This document shows, one piece after another, positions 1-9,455 of a stretch of DNA of 41,705 nt. Position 1 is the first letter of the stretch. Each line of letters starts with the position of its first letter. Source of the DNA: Dyella sp. S184. Its GTDB lineage: Bacteria > Pseudomonadota > Gammaproteobacteria > Xanthomonadales > Rhodanobacteraceae. The notes beneath the pieces were generated by a model, which did not search any database, was not told where the DNA came from, and saw only the letters and a list, made by a program, of their open reading frames with translations. The stretch covers positions 1,234,025-1,275,729 of the forward strand of contig NZ_LMUE01000002.1 of assembly GCF_009766065.1 (NCBI RefSeq), given 5' to 3'. The position numbers and the translations under genes are program-made.

Positions 1-3000
1 GCGCAGTTTTCCGGTGATCGTTCCACTGTTCTGGATGACCGCGTTCGGCGCACTGGTCTCCACCGCAATGCCGTTGGTGTTCAGCACCGTCGGCCTGGCG
101 ACGATCAAGCCAGTATTAATGAGGGTCGCGGTGGTCGCGGCAGTCAGATCGACCGTCACGGCATGGGCAGCGTTCGCGTGGATATTCCCTGAGTTGGTGA
201 AAGTCACGTCGCCGGCCGAGGTGATCATCGCGCCGTAAGCTTTGCCGGCACCGTAGAAGACCGCCCTGATCGTACCGGCATTGCCGGCGGTCACCGTGCC
301 GGCCACGGGCAGGCCCGTGGCGGTGACGGTCGTGCCGATGACCGACAAGCCGGTCGCGGTGCCGCTGGCACCGGTCGCTATGGCGCCGACATACCCGCCG
401 GCGTCGAGGGCGGCAGTGGCGGTAGGTGCGGAGACCGATATACCGGTGGCGGTGACCGTGCCGGATGTCGGATCCGTGGCGACAATCGCACCGGAATTGG
501 TCGCCGTGGCGAGTACCGAGCCGTCGTTGGTGACCGTGGCGAAGCCGGACAATTTGTTGACGGCCAGGACACCGGTGGCGGTTGCCGAGCCGGACGCCGC
601 CGCGTCGATGAGGGCGGTCGCCGACACCGTGCCCGCGTTGGTGACCGTGATGCCGGAAGCGGAGCTGACGTAACCGCGGCCACCATTGCCGTTATATGTA
701 TTTACACTGATGTGTTGGTTAGCGTAGATGCCGTTGGCCGTCGCCGCGCCGGCGCCCAGGGCGAATTCGGCGGTCGACGTGATCGAGCCGGTGGGGCCGT
801 TGGTCACCGTAGTATTGCCGATGGTCCCTTTGTCCCTGCCGGAATAGGATTGATTGACCGTGAAGACGCCATCGCTAATCGCCGCGCCCGTAACACCGAC
901 GTAATCCCATTTGGCGTTTGCGGTGATCGAGCCGGTGTTGGCTACCGTCACGTCACCGTAGGTGGTTCGGGCGTAGACGCCGCCAGCCCATGTCTTGGCA
1001 CCGTATTCGGCCTTCGACTTTTCCGAGTTGGTGCTGATCGAGCCGCTGTTGTCGATCGTCGCATGACTGCTAGTGGTGAGGTCATAGTTGCCAAATTGGG
1101 CAGTCACACCGAAGGCGTCATATGCGCCTACGGCACTGATGTCGCCCGAGTTGGTGATCATGGTGGCGCCACTACCTTCCATTTGCGCCTCGATTCCTAC
1201 GCCGGCGGTGATACGGCCGGAGTTGTCGATCAACATCGTGGTGTTGGATCCATCGTAGGTCGTGGCAAAGATGCCCCAATCACTGCTCACCGTGATGTCG
1301 CCGGAATTGGTGATCTTCACCGGATCCCCGTCCACGATGTTGCTCCGAGCGCTGATGCCGTAACCTTCTCCTCCAGCAATACTGATGTCACCGGAATTGA
1401 CGATGGAGATGCCACCGCCAGTACTGGTCCCGCCGCCATTCGTAGTACCAGTTTCCGCCGCGATGCCAAACATGTCGCCGGGTGAGTAGCCCGCGACTGC
1501 GGACATCGCGATGCTGCCGGAGTTGTCGATGGCGATCGCGCCATCAATCGTGCTCGCGCGGATGCCCCAGTTGAATTGGGCTGCGGTGGCGGAAACAGCG
1601 ATGTGGCCGGAGTTGTCGACCGTCACGTCGCCATGGTCAGTGATGGCCTGGATACCGGTGGCACTTGAAAGATAGCTGGGTCCCCCGACGGATACCGCGA
1701 TCTTGCCCGAGTTGGTGACCGTGATGTCGTTGCCGTAGTTGAGAAAGACGCCGATGCCGACGGCGCCCGAAAACAGGAATTGGCAGTAGCCGTCACCGCA
1801 GTGGTCGGGGTTGCCGGTCGCCGTCGCGCTGATGCTGCCGGCGTTGTTGATGACGGCGCTTTGGGTGAAGTTATCTGCGAAGTTGCTATACCTGAAATTG
1901 TAGTTGTTGCGACCGGTGCCGATGCCGATCGCGAACTGGTCGCCGGTCACGGTGATCGCGCCGGTGGCGGTATTGGTGACCGCCACCGCGCCATAACGAG
2001 CGGAGGCCTCGACGCCTTCCGCGAAGAAGCTGGCCTGCGCCGTGATGCCGCCCGAGTTGGTGACGGTGGTGGTCCCGGAGGCCACTCCCGCACCACTGGA
2101 GGCGATGATGCCCTGCGCATAGTCACGTTGACCCGTGGCATAGGCGCTGGTCCTGACCTGCCCGGTGGTCAGGGCGTTGATGTCGCCGGAGTTGATGACC
2201 GTGGCGGTGCCGTAGTGCGACTGCGCCAGGATGCCCGTGGCCTGCGCGACCTGTGTGCTGGCCGAGATGCTGCCGGCATTGTTGACGTACGCGTCGCCCT
2301 CAAAGGCGCTGCTCGCACTGACGCCGATGGCGTTGTTGTGGTACTGGGCGGTCGCCGCAATACTGCCGATGCTGCTGTTGGTGACTTCGGCGCTGCCCCT
2401 TTGGGCGCTGACCAGGACGCCGGTGGCTGCGCCGGGATACGAGGCCGAGGTGGTGTTGGATGTCGCCGTGATGCTGCCGCTGTTGGTGACGCTGGCGGTG
2501 CCGAAGAAGACCCCCGTGTCATTGGTCTCGGCCGCGATACCGGTGGCAGTTCCGCCGTACGTGGTGGAGGTAGTTGTGGCGGTGACGGATCCCGTATTGG
2601 TGACGTAGGTGCCGTACTGGGAGTACGCCCCGATACCAATCGCGTTCCCCTTGCCATTCTCGGTCGCTGTGATCGAGCCGTAGTTCGAGACTTTGGCGTA
2701 ACCACCCGCAGCGGAGGCGAGCACACCCGCAGCCTGGCCATAGGATGAGGTTGCCTGGATGATACCGCTATTGACGACCTTGGCGAGTCCGAGGCCCGAG
2801 GCTTGGGCCACGACACCGGTGGCCGTGCCGCCAGTCGAGGTCGCCATGATGGAACCGGAGTTGTAGACGAGGCTCAAATTGCCATACGTCTCGACGCCGA
2901 TCGCCTCATCCTGTCCGCTGGCCGCCGTGATCGAGCCGGAGTTGACGACGATGGCGTAATCGTCCCCATTCGCGAGCACGCCCACGGCCTGACCATTGGT

Positions 3001-3798
3001 GGACGTCGCGGTGATACTGCCGCTGTTGTTGACGAAGGCTTCGATGCCGTCGTAGCTTTGGGCGAGGACGCCCACCGCGGTGCCGTTGACCGAGCTGGCA
3101 GTGATCGCGCCGACATTGCTGACGTAGGCGTCGCCATATGCCGTGGCATTGACCGCAATCGCGTTGCCATCCTGGGCGGTGGCGGTGATCGTGCCAGCAG
3201 CTAGATTTTCGACGGTGACCGCGCCGTGGCTCGAATACGCGCTGACCGCCGTCACATCGTAGGCGCCGGTGCTGTACGCCTTGACGGGACCAGTGTTGAC
3301 CACGGTCACATCGCCATAGGCGCTGATGTCCATCGCTTCAGCGCCGGGCGCCGTGACATTGGTGGTGATGGCGCCGTTGTTGGTCACCGTGGCCGAGGTC
3401 GAGCCGTAGGCAAAGATTCCGGTGGCGCCCACGGTGGTGATGTCGGCATAACTGGTCACGCCCACGTTGCCACCCCAGTTGGCGTCGATGCCCATCAAGC
3501 CGGCCGCCGGAATCACGCTGGTCGGCACACTGTGCGCGCTGTCGCCCAGCACCAGGGTGAGGTCCGCGACGGGGGTAAAGAAGGTGCCGGGCACGGTGTT
3601 CGTGAAGGCACCCTCGCACGTCTCCGTCGTCGCTGTCGTGGCGACGCAGGTCTGCGCGAAGGCAGCACCACTGCCGCCCAAGGCCAGCAGGGTGAATGAG
3701 ATGGCCAGGGCCGCGCGGATCGCGCGGGTGACGGGCGCGACCGTGAGGGTCGGCGTGTGACGGACCTTGTTTAGACGGCCATTCGTGTTCGCATTCAT
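1..3798 (-). CDS. Large NSG-repeat adhesin / autotransporter passenger (3' end outside window)
   Basis: The frame is open from an ATG at 3798 to the left edge: 1266 codons with no stop, and an in-frame TAA just upstream of the ATG. The protein starts with a basic stretch and a signal peptide (about residues 26-48, ending GAAFA|Q). A short cysteine-containing segment (TCVATTATTETCEG) follows, then about 30 degenerate repeats of 27-30 residues. Each repeat has a core like VNSGSITATS, followed by a glycine-rich A-x-G-V turn and a short YGxAxV strand. This composition is typical of secreted beta-helix passengers of type V autotransporters and large adhesins. The C-terminal barrel or anchor would lie beyond the window, so the secretion route is inferred. 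The S53 peptidase gene is 91 bp upstream on the same strand, so co-transcription is likely. High-GC ORFs on the opposite strand here are shadows. Confidence 0.88.
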   Translation of the reverse strand, partial: MNANTNGRLNKVRHTPTLTVAPVTRAIRAALAISFTLLALGGSGAAFAQTCVATTATTETCEGAFTNTVPGTFFTPVADLTLVLGDSAHSVPTSVIPAAGLMGIDANWGGNVGVTSYADITTVGATGIFAYGSTSATVTNNGAITTNVTAPGAEAMDISAYGDVTVVNTGPVKAYSTGAYDVTAVSAYSSHGAVTVENLAAGTITATAQDGNAIAVNATAYGDAYVSNVGAITASSVNGTAVGVLAQSYDGIEAFVNNSGSITATSTNGQAVGVLANGDDYAIVVNSGSITAASGQDEAIGVETYGNLSLVYNSGSIMATSTGGTATGVVAQASGLGLAKVVNSGIIQATSSYGQAAGVLASAAGGYAKVSNYGSITATENGKGNAIGIGAYSQYGTYVTNTGSVTATTTSTTYGGTATGIAAETNDTGVFFGTASVTNSGSITATSNTTSASYPGAATGVLVSAQRGSAEVTNSSIGSIAATAQYHNNAIGVSASSAFEGDAYVNNAGSISASTQVAQATGILAQSHYGTATVINSGDINALTTGQVRTSAYATGQRDYAQGIIASSGAGVASGTTTVTNSGGITAQASFFAEGVEASARYGAVAVTNTATGAITVTGDQFAIGIGTGRNNYNFRYSNFADNFTQSAVINNAGSISATATGNPDHCGDGYCQFLFSGAVGIGVFLNYGNDITVTNSGKIAVSVGGPSYLSSATGIQAITDHGDVTVDNSGHIAVSATAAQFNWGIRASTIDGAIAIDNSGSIAMSAVAGYSPGDMFGIAAETGTTNGGGTSTGGGISIVNSGDISIAGGEGYGISARSNIVDGDPVKITNSGDITVSSDWGIFATTYDGSNTTMLIDNSGRITAGVGIEAQMEGSGATMITNSGDISAVGAYDAFGVTAQFGNYDLTTSSHATIDNSGSISTNSEKSKAEYGAKTWAGGVYARTTYGDVTVANTGSITANAKWDYVGVTGAAISDGVFTVNQSYSGRDKGTIGNTTVTNGPTGSITSTAEFALGAGAATANGIYANQHISVNTYNGNGGRGYVSSASGITVTNAGTVSATALIDAAASGSATATGVLAVNKLSGFATVTNDGSVLATATNSGAIVATDPTSGTVTATGISVSAPTATAALDAGGYVGAIATGASGTATGLSVIGTTVTATGLPVAGTVTAGNAGTIRAVFYGAGKAYGAMITSAGDVTFTNSGNIHANAAHAVTVDLTAATTATLINTGLIVARPTVLNTNGIAVETSAPNAVIQNSGTITGKLR

Positions 3799-3835
3799 GA
3801 CTTACCCAACCCTTTAAGTTTTGAAAACCGTGGAT

Positions 3836-3863
3836 GCCGCGTCCCGCCTCCCGGGATCGCGGC
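3836..3863 (-). other. GC-rich hairpin between the S53 peptidase and adhesin genes
   Basis: GCCGCG pairs with CGCGGC and TCCC with GGGA, around a 7-nt loop with one bulged base. On the minus strand, TTTT occurs only about 8 nt past the stem, so this is not a classical intrinsic terminator. It may stabilise or attenuate the transcript between the two genes. Confidence 0.4.
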
Positions 3864-3889
3864 TGGCCCTGATCGCTGCGCGCGCGTTT

Positions 3890-5752
3890 CTACTTGATCG
3901 TCACCGAAGCGGTCTGGGTTGCGGCCCAACCGCTCTGGCCAGTCACGGTCTCCGTGACGCTGTAGGTACCGCCTTTGAGATAGATGTGGCTGGGGCTAGC
4001 GGCCGTGGCCGTGCCGCCGTCGCCAAAGGTCCACGCGTGCGCCGTGATCGTGCCGCCGCTATCGGTGGAGCTGTCGGTGAATTTGGCGCTCAGCCCACTG
4101 CTGGTCTCGCTGAAGTTGGCGACCAGCGGGTTAGTCACACCGATGTGCTGGATCGCACTGCTGAGGATCACGCTGCCGCGACCCGTTGCAAAGTCGTAAC
4201 CCACCTTGGCCGTCTCGCCGCCGTTGTTGCCCGAGATGATGTCGTGGAAGTCGGTCGCCGGCAGCTGATACAACAACGGAGCAGCAAAGCCGACACCGGT
4301 GCCTTTGACCGCGATCACGCGCGCCCACAGACCGACGAAGATCGGGGAAGCCAGGCTGGTGCCACCCCACAGCTGGATGCCGCCATTGACATAGATGAGG
4401 GTTCCCGTGAACGGGTCGGCCTCGAAGGCAATATCGGCCACACCACGCATGGTTCCGGGGACGAGCGCGCTCTGCCAGCTTGGCTTTGGCTCGAACGTAC
4501 TCGGGCTCCCGCCGGTGGCCCCGTGGTAGGGCAGATCATCCCAGACGACCTCCCCCTCCCACGCCGTCGCCGAGGACGTCAGGTGGGTACCGGCCGCGGC
4601 CACCACGTACGGGGAATCGGCCGGCCAGCTTGGCGTGATGCCGCCATCACCGCACTCGTCCGCACCGGAGTCGCCGGTCGAAATCGAGAATGTCTGGCCC
4701 TGTGCCACCGCTAACTGGAAGATTTGGTCCGACGCAGCAGCCGCGCCGGAGGTCTTTGCGGAGGTTTCGCACCCACCAATCGACACGTCGATGACCTTGG
4801 CCTGATTGGCCACGACGACCGCATTGAAGTCGGTATTCAGATCAGCGAACGAAAAGCTCGGCGTGGCATAGAAGATGAGCTGGCCGACCTGACCACCACC
4901 CGCGCCGACGATGTCCTGGCTATCGATATCCCATTCGTCGGTACCGCTGGTGTCGCCGCTGTCCGGTTCGACGTAGATCGTCTGCGTATTGACCGTCGCC
5001 AAGTTATTGGCTGTGGTGAACAGACCTAAGTCGATGGGGGGCTGGGTCATATCACCCACACTGACAATGCCCACGGTGACACCCGCCGCGGTCGGCACGC
5101 CGGTGGCGCTGTAGATGGGCGAGAAATCGAGCGGGTTGTGACCGGCGAGCGGCGCGGTGGCAGCACTCGCTTGCGCACGTTGCGCGAAGCTATGCGCCAC
5201 GTACACATTCTGCAAGCCCATCACTGACAGCACGCTGCCCTGCAGCGGGGTCGGCACGTGCGCATCGCTGGTGTTCGCGAAAGCTGCGCGGCCGTCGTGG
5301 GTCTGCACCCGCGCGAACGAAGTCTGGAAGGCGGCCTGCGCGGTATCGGCCGTGCCATCCGCGGACACCAGCAGGCGATTGGGTGCGATCACCACGTGAG
5401 TGAAGCCCAACTGGGTCAGGTACGTTGCGACCGCCTGGGCCTGCGCTACCGTGGGCTCATAGTCGGCTGAAAGTTGAGCGGGTGTCAGCGTTTGGTGCGC
5501 AGCGACGAGACCGTTGAGCTGGTCGCTGTTGCGCAACTTGAGCGCGATCACGACGTGCATGGGCTGCGTGTGCGGCAGTACGCCCGCGAAAGCATCACCC
5601 GAACGAAGCTTGGTGGCGCTCGTTACCGCTGCGCCCATGCCGTTAGTGACACCATCCGCGTGAACTGACATGACGGTGACCGCGGCGAGTGCCAGCGATA
5701 CGGTCATAGCCAACGCCGTGAGCCGAGAGTTGTAAAGCATCTTCATGGTCAT
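3890..5752 (-). CDS. Secreted S53 (sedolisin/kumamolisin) serine-carboxyl peptidase with C-terminal PKD domain
   Basis: The protein has 620 residues. A signal peptide (about 1-32) is followed by a pro-kumamolisin activation domain (about 60-190) and the S53 catalytic domain (about 205-535). The triad is visible: Glu273 and Asp277 in DEWDIDS, Asp361 in STGDSGA, and Ser466 in WGGTSLASP. Asp-containing segments near 501-520 fit the usual calcium site. A PKD domain fills about 541-620 (FGDGGTATAASPSHIY). Family members are exported proteases, often acid-active, that cleave off their own propeptide. The open frame extends upstream to 5914, but the signal peptide begins at MTMKM. AGGA lies 3 nt before the ATG at 5752 and 9 nt before a second in-frame ATG at 5746, so either may be used. 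The adhesin gene follows 91 bp downstream. A role in processing that adhesin is only a suggestion. Confidence 0.93.
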   Translation of the reverse strand: MTMKMLYNSRLTALAMTVSLALAAVTVMSVHADGVTNGMGAAVTSATKLRSGDAFAGVLPHTQPMHVVIALKLRNSDQLNGLVAAHQTLTPAQLSADYEPTVAQAQAVATYLTQLGFTHVVIAPNRLLVSADGTADTAQAAFQTSFARVQTHDGRAAFANTSDAHVPTPLQGSVLSVMGLQNVYVAHSFAQRAQASAATAPLAGHNPLDFSPIYSATGVPTAAGVTVGIVSVGDMTQPPIDLGLFTTANNLATVNTQTIYVEPDSGDTSGTDEWDIDSQDIVGAGGGQVGQLIFYATPSFSFADLNTDFNAVVVANQAKVIDVSIGGCETSAKTSGAAAASDQIFQLAVAQGQTFSISTGDSGADECGDGGITPSWPADSPYVVAAAGTHLTSSATAWEGEVVWDDLPYHGATGGSPSTFEPKPSWQSALVPGTMRGVADIAFEADPFTGTLIYVNGGIQLWGGTSLASPIFVGLWARVIAVKGTGVGFAAPLLYQLPATDFHDIISGNNGGETAKVGYDFATGRGSVILSSAIQHIGVTNPLVANFSETSSGLSAKFTDSSTDSGGTITAHAWTFGDGGTATAASPSHIYLKGGTYSVTETVTGQSGWAATQTASVTIK

Positions 5753-6452
5753 GGGTCCTGTACAAAGGTATGTGATGAAGCAGCCCAGGTGGCTCCGGGA
5801 ACATGGCGCACGGCAATTGCGAATAAAGATCCTGGCGCCATGCCGGCACGCGTCAACGCGCCATGAGCTGACGTCAAACGGTATCGAGGGACAATCACCC
5901 GTAGCTGGTGCCAAGCATCCCTGCCGATGGCACCCGGTTATGCCGACCTATCGAAGCGACGCATCGCACGTGAAAGGACTGCCGCGTAATCTATTTCCCA
6001 GCTTCCTTGGCAACTGTGGTGAAGCTTCCCTGTCAGGACTCTGGCACATGAGGAAACCTCGCACGACGGTAGATAGAGCTACTCGCCATCACTCGAAAGA
6101 GGGAGACGGGTGCGGGCGCTGAATGCCCTTGCTGCCAGCCATATAGCATCTCGTGCCGGTGATGATGGGGTAAGAAATAGTCCGGACGTGCGCACCGACA
6201 TGACGAAACCCACATCCGTATCAGGCGCCCATGCCTTCGCTTAGCTGCTGCAAGCGAAAGCACCAGCGGCCCCATGTTCAATCGAACAACGTGCAGATAG
6301 CGCTAACGACACACTTAGCGACTTCACACGGCACATGCCGTTGACCCGCATCGAGTGGAGTAGATTGAACTCTGCGCGCTGATACCGGCTCGGTAAGCGT
6401 TGCGCGATCTTTAGCGCCGGAAACTTGGTCCAAGAAATTCGTGGAGACGGCA
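5753..6452. other. Divergent intergenic region (700 bp), no credible gene
   Basis: This stretch separates the leftward peptidase-adhesin unit from the rightward sensor kinase gene. Short open frames here have no recognisable protein features. Visible structures are a 7-bp inverted repeat TTCGCTT/AAGCGAA with a 9-nt spacer (6236-6258) and two dyads at 6301-6340, listed separately. Promoters for both directions should lie here, but I could not assign one with confidence. Confidence 0.5.
6301..6346 (+). promoter_or_regulatory. Dyad-rich candidate control region of the propeller kinase operon
   Basis: CGCTAA and TTAGCG form a 6-8-6 inverted repeat (6301-6320). CGGCA-CA-TGCCG (6329-6340) is a second dyad, directly followed by TTGACC (6341-6346), which could be a -35 element. 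No convincing -10 hexamer is seen at the right spacing. The 6-8-6 dyad has the size expected for a NarL/LuxR-type regulator site, so autoregulation by the downstream operon is possible. Confidence 0.3.
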
Positions 6453-9400
6453 GTGAGCCGACTAGCAAGACTGATGCTTGGATTGTTTTGGGTCGCCATC
6501 CCGTTTCAATCTGCGACTGCCCTTGATCCAGCCAAAGCCATCACCCAATACGTGCACACCGTATGGCGAACGGACGACGGACTCCCTGAAAACTCAGTCA
6601 ACAAGATCCTTCAGACCAGGGACGGCTATCTGTGGGTCGGCACGCAAGGTGGCATTGCTCGATTTGACGGAGTGCACTTTACGGTCTTCGACCACACTAA
6701 TACCCCTGCGCTTCACGACGATTACATTGTCGATCTTGCTGAGGACCGCCAAGGAACACTGTGGATCGCCACATTCAATGGTGGCGTTACGTCTTTTCAC
6801 GATGGCATCTTTTCGCATGTGGATGCGATCAGTGCACGCGGCGGGCTGGCTCTTGCCGCGGACCTCGATGGCAGTATGTGGATAGGCGGCTATGGCGGCG
6901 TGACGCACTTCAACAACGGGAAAGTAATCAAGATCTATACGGCCACCAATGGATTGTCTGGTGATCCGGTCAGGCAACTGATCGTGGATAAAGATAGATC
7001 CCTTTGGATCGCCACTGCTGGCGGATTGAATCACCTGATCAAAGGTAAGATCGAGGCTTATTCAACCAAGGATGGTCTACCCAGCAATGACGTCACCAGT
7101 TTGCATATCGGTACCGACGATACCTTGTGGGTACAGACGCAGAGCTCCGAAATCGTGCGCCGGATACAGGGTCGCTTCGAACCTTGGCAAATTCAAGGCA
7201 TGGCTGGCCCCATGGTTGGCATGCTCGAGGATCGCAATGGAAATTTGTGGTTTGCCAGTGCGACTGAAGGGCTGCTTCGGATCAGTGGCCAGCAGGTCAG
7301 TCGATTCACGACAAAGGACGGCTTGAGCAGCGATCTGGTAACCAGCCTGTACGAGGACCACGACGGCAACATCTGGGTCGGCACCAATGAAGGCGGCCTC
7401 GACCGCTTCCATGACGGCAGTTTTACGACCTACGCCAAGGAGGAAGGCCTCGCCGCTGATCAAACCTATTCAGTGATCGAGGACCATGCCGGCGATATCT
7501 GGGTGACGACAGCGGCCGGGCTCAATCGGCTGCAGGGAAATCATGTCCGCGTGTTCACCACCGCTGACGGGCTGCCGACCAACAGCACCTGGTCGTTGTG
7601 GGAAGACCATGCGCAAAATCTCTGGGTGGGGACATCGGCCGGCGGACTCGCCCGGATGAACCATGGGCGTTTCGCCCCCGCGCTTCCGGCCCGCAATGAC
7701 ATGCCTGCTTACATGATCGGGGGGATTCTCGAAGATAGCGCCGATCGGCTCTGGTTCTCGACTAGGGGCGGTGGACTGGTGCGTTACGCCGATGGTCACA
7801 CTCGCTTGTATTCCAGAGCTGACGGATTGTTGACTAATTTCATCTACGCCATGGCACAGGGCGTGACAGGCACCCTTTGGGTCGGCACCAGCAGCGGACT
7901 CAATAGCATCCGGGATGACCATGTTCAAAGCTATGCGACCAATGGCCTGTCCGACGCCGTGGCGCTCACGTTGTATGTCGATGCAAAGAACACACTATGG
8001 ATCGGCACCTTCGGCCGAGGTTTATTCCGACTCGAAAATGGCCGCTTCACGCGATACACCACCCACGAAGGACTCCCAGACGACACGATCGACAACATCC
8101 TTGAAGACGCCGCTGCCAACCTATGGATCGGATCGAACAAAGGTATTTTCCGCCTCGACCGCCATGATCTGGATGCCGTGGCCGCTGGAACCGGCAAAAC
8201 CGTGCAATCCATCCTCTTCGGCAAAGCCGATGGAATGAAGAGCAGTGAAACTAATGCCGGCTCGCAACCTGCCGGTTGGCGTGCACGCGACGGGCGCCTA
8301 TGGTTTCCCACCATCCGAGGTGTGGTGGTGGTCGATCCCACGCGACTTTTCTTGAGCGATCGTCAGCCGATCGCGCGAGTGGAGCAAATGCTTGCTGACG
8401 AGGTAGATATCAATCTCGCCGCACCGGTGCGGCTGGCCCCCGGAACGCGTCGATTGGAGATTCGTTACACCGCTCCCAACCTTTCGTCGCCCGAGCGAAC
8501 GCGATTTCGCTATCGATTGGACGGCTTTGACGAGCAATGGGTATCAGGCGGTATCCAGCGTGTAGCGCAATACACCAATTTGTCGCCCGGGCATTACACA
8601 TTCCATGTCAGCGCCAGTGCCGATACCGGCCGTTGGGGCGAACCGGAGAGCATCCTCAACTTCGTCGTCATTCCACAGTTTTATCAGACCTGGTGGTTTC
8701 GCCTGCTGGGCGCGATCGCCGTGATTTTAATGCTGTTGGGAATCTATCGTTTACGCGTCAATTGGCTGCACGCAAGAACCGCGGTCTTGGAAGAACGCCA
8801 TCGAATGGCCGGTGAGATTCACGATAGCCTGGCGCAAGGCTTTAGCGGCATCATTTTCCAGACGGAGGCTGCGCTACTGCGTATGAAGCGCACACATAGC
8901 ACGACAGTAGGCTATGTGGAGTCGGCTCGTGATCTTGCCAGGAGCAGCCTGCAAGAAGCGCGATCCTCGATCTGGAACCTCAGCCCTCCAGCCGTGGACC
9001 AGAAAAGCCTGCTGGAGTCGCTCTCGGTGATGGCACGACAACTTGCCGGAGGACGTGTGGACGAACTGGACATCCATTCGTCCGGCAGGGCGTGGATCAT
9101 CCAACCGGAAGCGCTGCATCATATGGTGCTTATTGTGCAGGAGGCACTATCGAACGCCATCCAACACGGCAGCCCCAGTAGGATATCGATCAAACTGGAA
9201 TATAAGCCTGACTCGCTGCTAGTCCAGGTGGTCGATGACGGGACAGGCATCGATTCGAACATCTCCGAGCAACCCGGGCGCGGTTTTGGCTTGAAGAATA
9301 TGCGCCATCGTTCGAAATGTCTGGGTGCGACGCTCGAGATGACGAACGAAGATGGAAGAGGTACGCGGGTGTCGTTGTACGTCCCTCGACTTGGCGCGTT

Positions 9401-9455
9401 GGCGAGACTATGGCGACATTTGCGCGGAAACAGCACAGCGAGAATTGACGGATGA
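6453..9455 (+). CDS. Two-component propeller sensor histidine kinase
   Basis: The protein has 1000 residues. After a signal peptide (about 1-24, ending SATA) come many Reg_prop repeats to about residue 600, each like DGNLWFAS...GLLRI..G...YTTHEGL. They predict two periplasmic seven-bladed propellers. A Y_Y_Y domain (about 650-735), one membrane helix (about 745-765), a HisKA_3 dimerisation domain with His790 in EIHDSLAQ, and a HATPase_c domain with a GRGFGLKNM box follow. Architecture matches hybrid-free propeller kinases that sense extracellular, often carbohydrate-related, signals; the ligand is unknown. Start: GTG at 6453 has GGAG 6 nt upstream. An in-frame GTG at 6441 would place that GGAG inside the gene. 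The stop overlaps the regulator's start by four bases (ATGA), implying translational coupling and a cognate pair. Confidence 0.92.
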   Translation: MSRLARLMLGLFWVAIPFQSATALDPAKAITQYVHTVWRTDDGLPENSVNKILQTRDGYLWVGTQGGIARFDGVHFTVFDHTNTPALHDDYIVDLAEDRQGTLWIATFNGGVTSFHDGIFSHVDAISARGGLALAADLDGSMWIGGYGGVTHFNNGKVIKIYTATNGLSGDPVRQLIVDKDRSLWIATAGGLNHLIKGKIEAYSTKDGLPSNDVTSLHIGTDDTLWVQTQSSEIVRRIQGRFEPWQIQGMAGPMVGMLEDRNGNLWFASATEGLLRISGQQVSRFTTKDGLSSDLVTSLYEDHDGNIWVGTNEGGLDRFHDGSFTTYAKEEGLAADQTYSVIEDHAGDIWVTTAAGLNRLQGNHVRVFTTADGLPTNSTWSLWEDHAQNLWVGTSAGGLARMNHGRFAPALPARNDMPAYMIGGILEDSADRLWFSTRGGGLVRYADGHTRLYSRADGLLTNFIYAMAQGVTGTLWVGTSSGLNSIRDDHVQSYATNGLSDAVALTLYVDAKNTLWIGTFGRGLFRLENGRFTRYTTHEGLPDDTIDNILEDAAANLWIGSNKGIFRLDRHDLDAVAAGTGKTVQSILFGKADGMKSSETNAGSQPAGWRARDGRLWFPTIRGVVVVDPTRLFLSDRQPIARVEQMLADEVDINLAAPVRLAPGTRRLEIRYTAPNLSSPERTRFRYRLDGFDEQWVSGGIQRVAQYTNLSPGHYTFHVSASADTGRWGEPESILNFVVIPQFYQTWWFRLLGAIAVILMLLGIYRLRVNWLHARTAVLEERHRMAGEIHDSLAQGFSGIIFQTEAALLRMKRTHSTTVGYVESARDLARSSLQEARSSIWNLSPPAVDQKSLLESLSVMARQLAGGRVDELDIHSSGRAWIIQPEALHHMVLIVQEALSNAIQHGSPSRISIKLEYKPDSLLVQVVDDGTGIDSNISEQPGRGFGLKNMRHRSKCLGATLEMTNEDGRGTRVSLYVPRLGALARLWRHLRGNSTARIDG

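Noticed and set aside
281..3760. Several plus-strand and other-frame ORFs across the left 3.8 kb
   Set aside because: They are shadows of the minus-strand repeat gene. Their repetitive composition mirrors the NSG repeats, and they lack ribosome sites and domains.
1..3798. CRISPR-like or tandem DNA repeat array
   Set aside because: The repeats are degenerate at DNA level and conserved at protein level in one reading frame, so they are coding repeats.
5745..6122. 125-residue plus-strand ORF in the divergent region
   Set aside because: It begins opposite the S53 start codon, its composition is not protein-like, and it has no Shine-Dalgarno.
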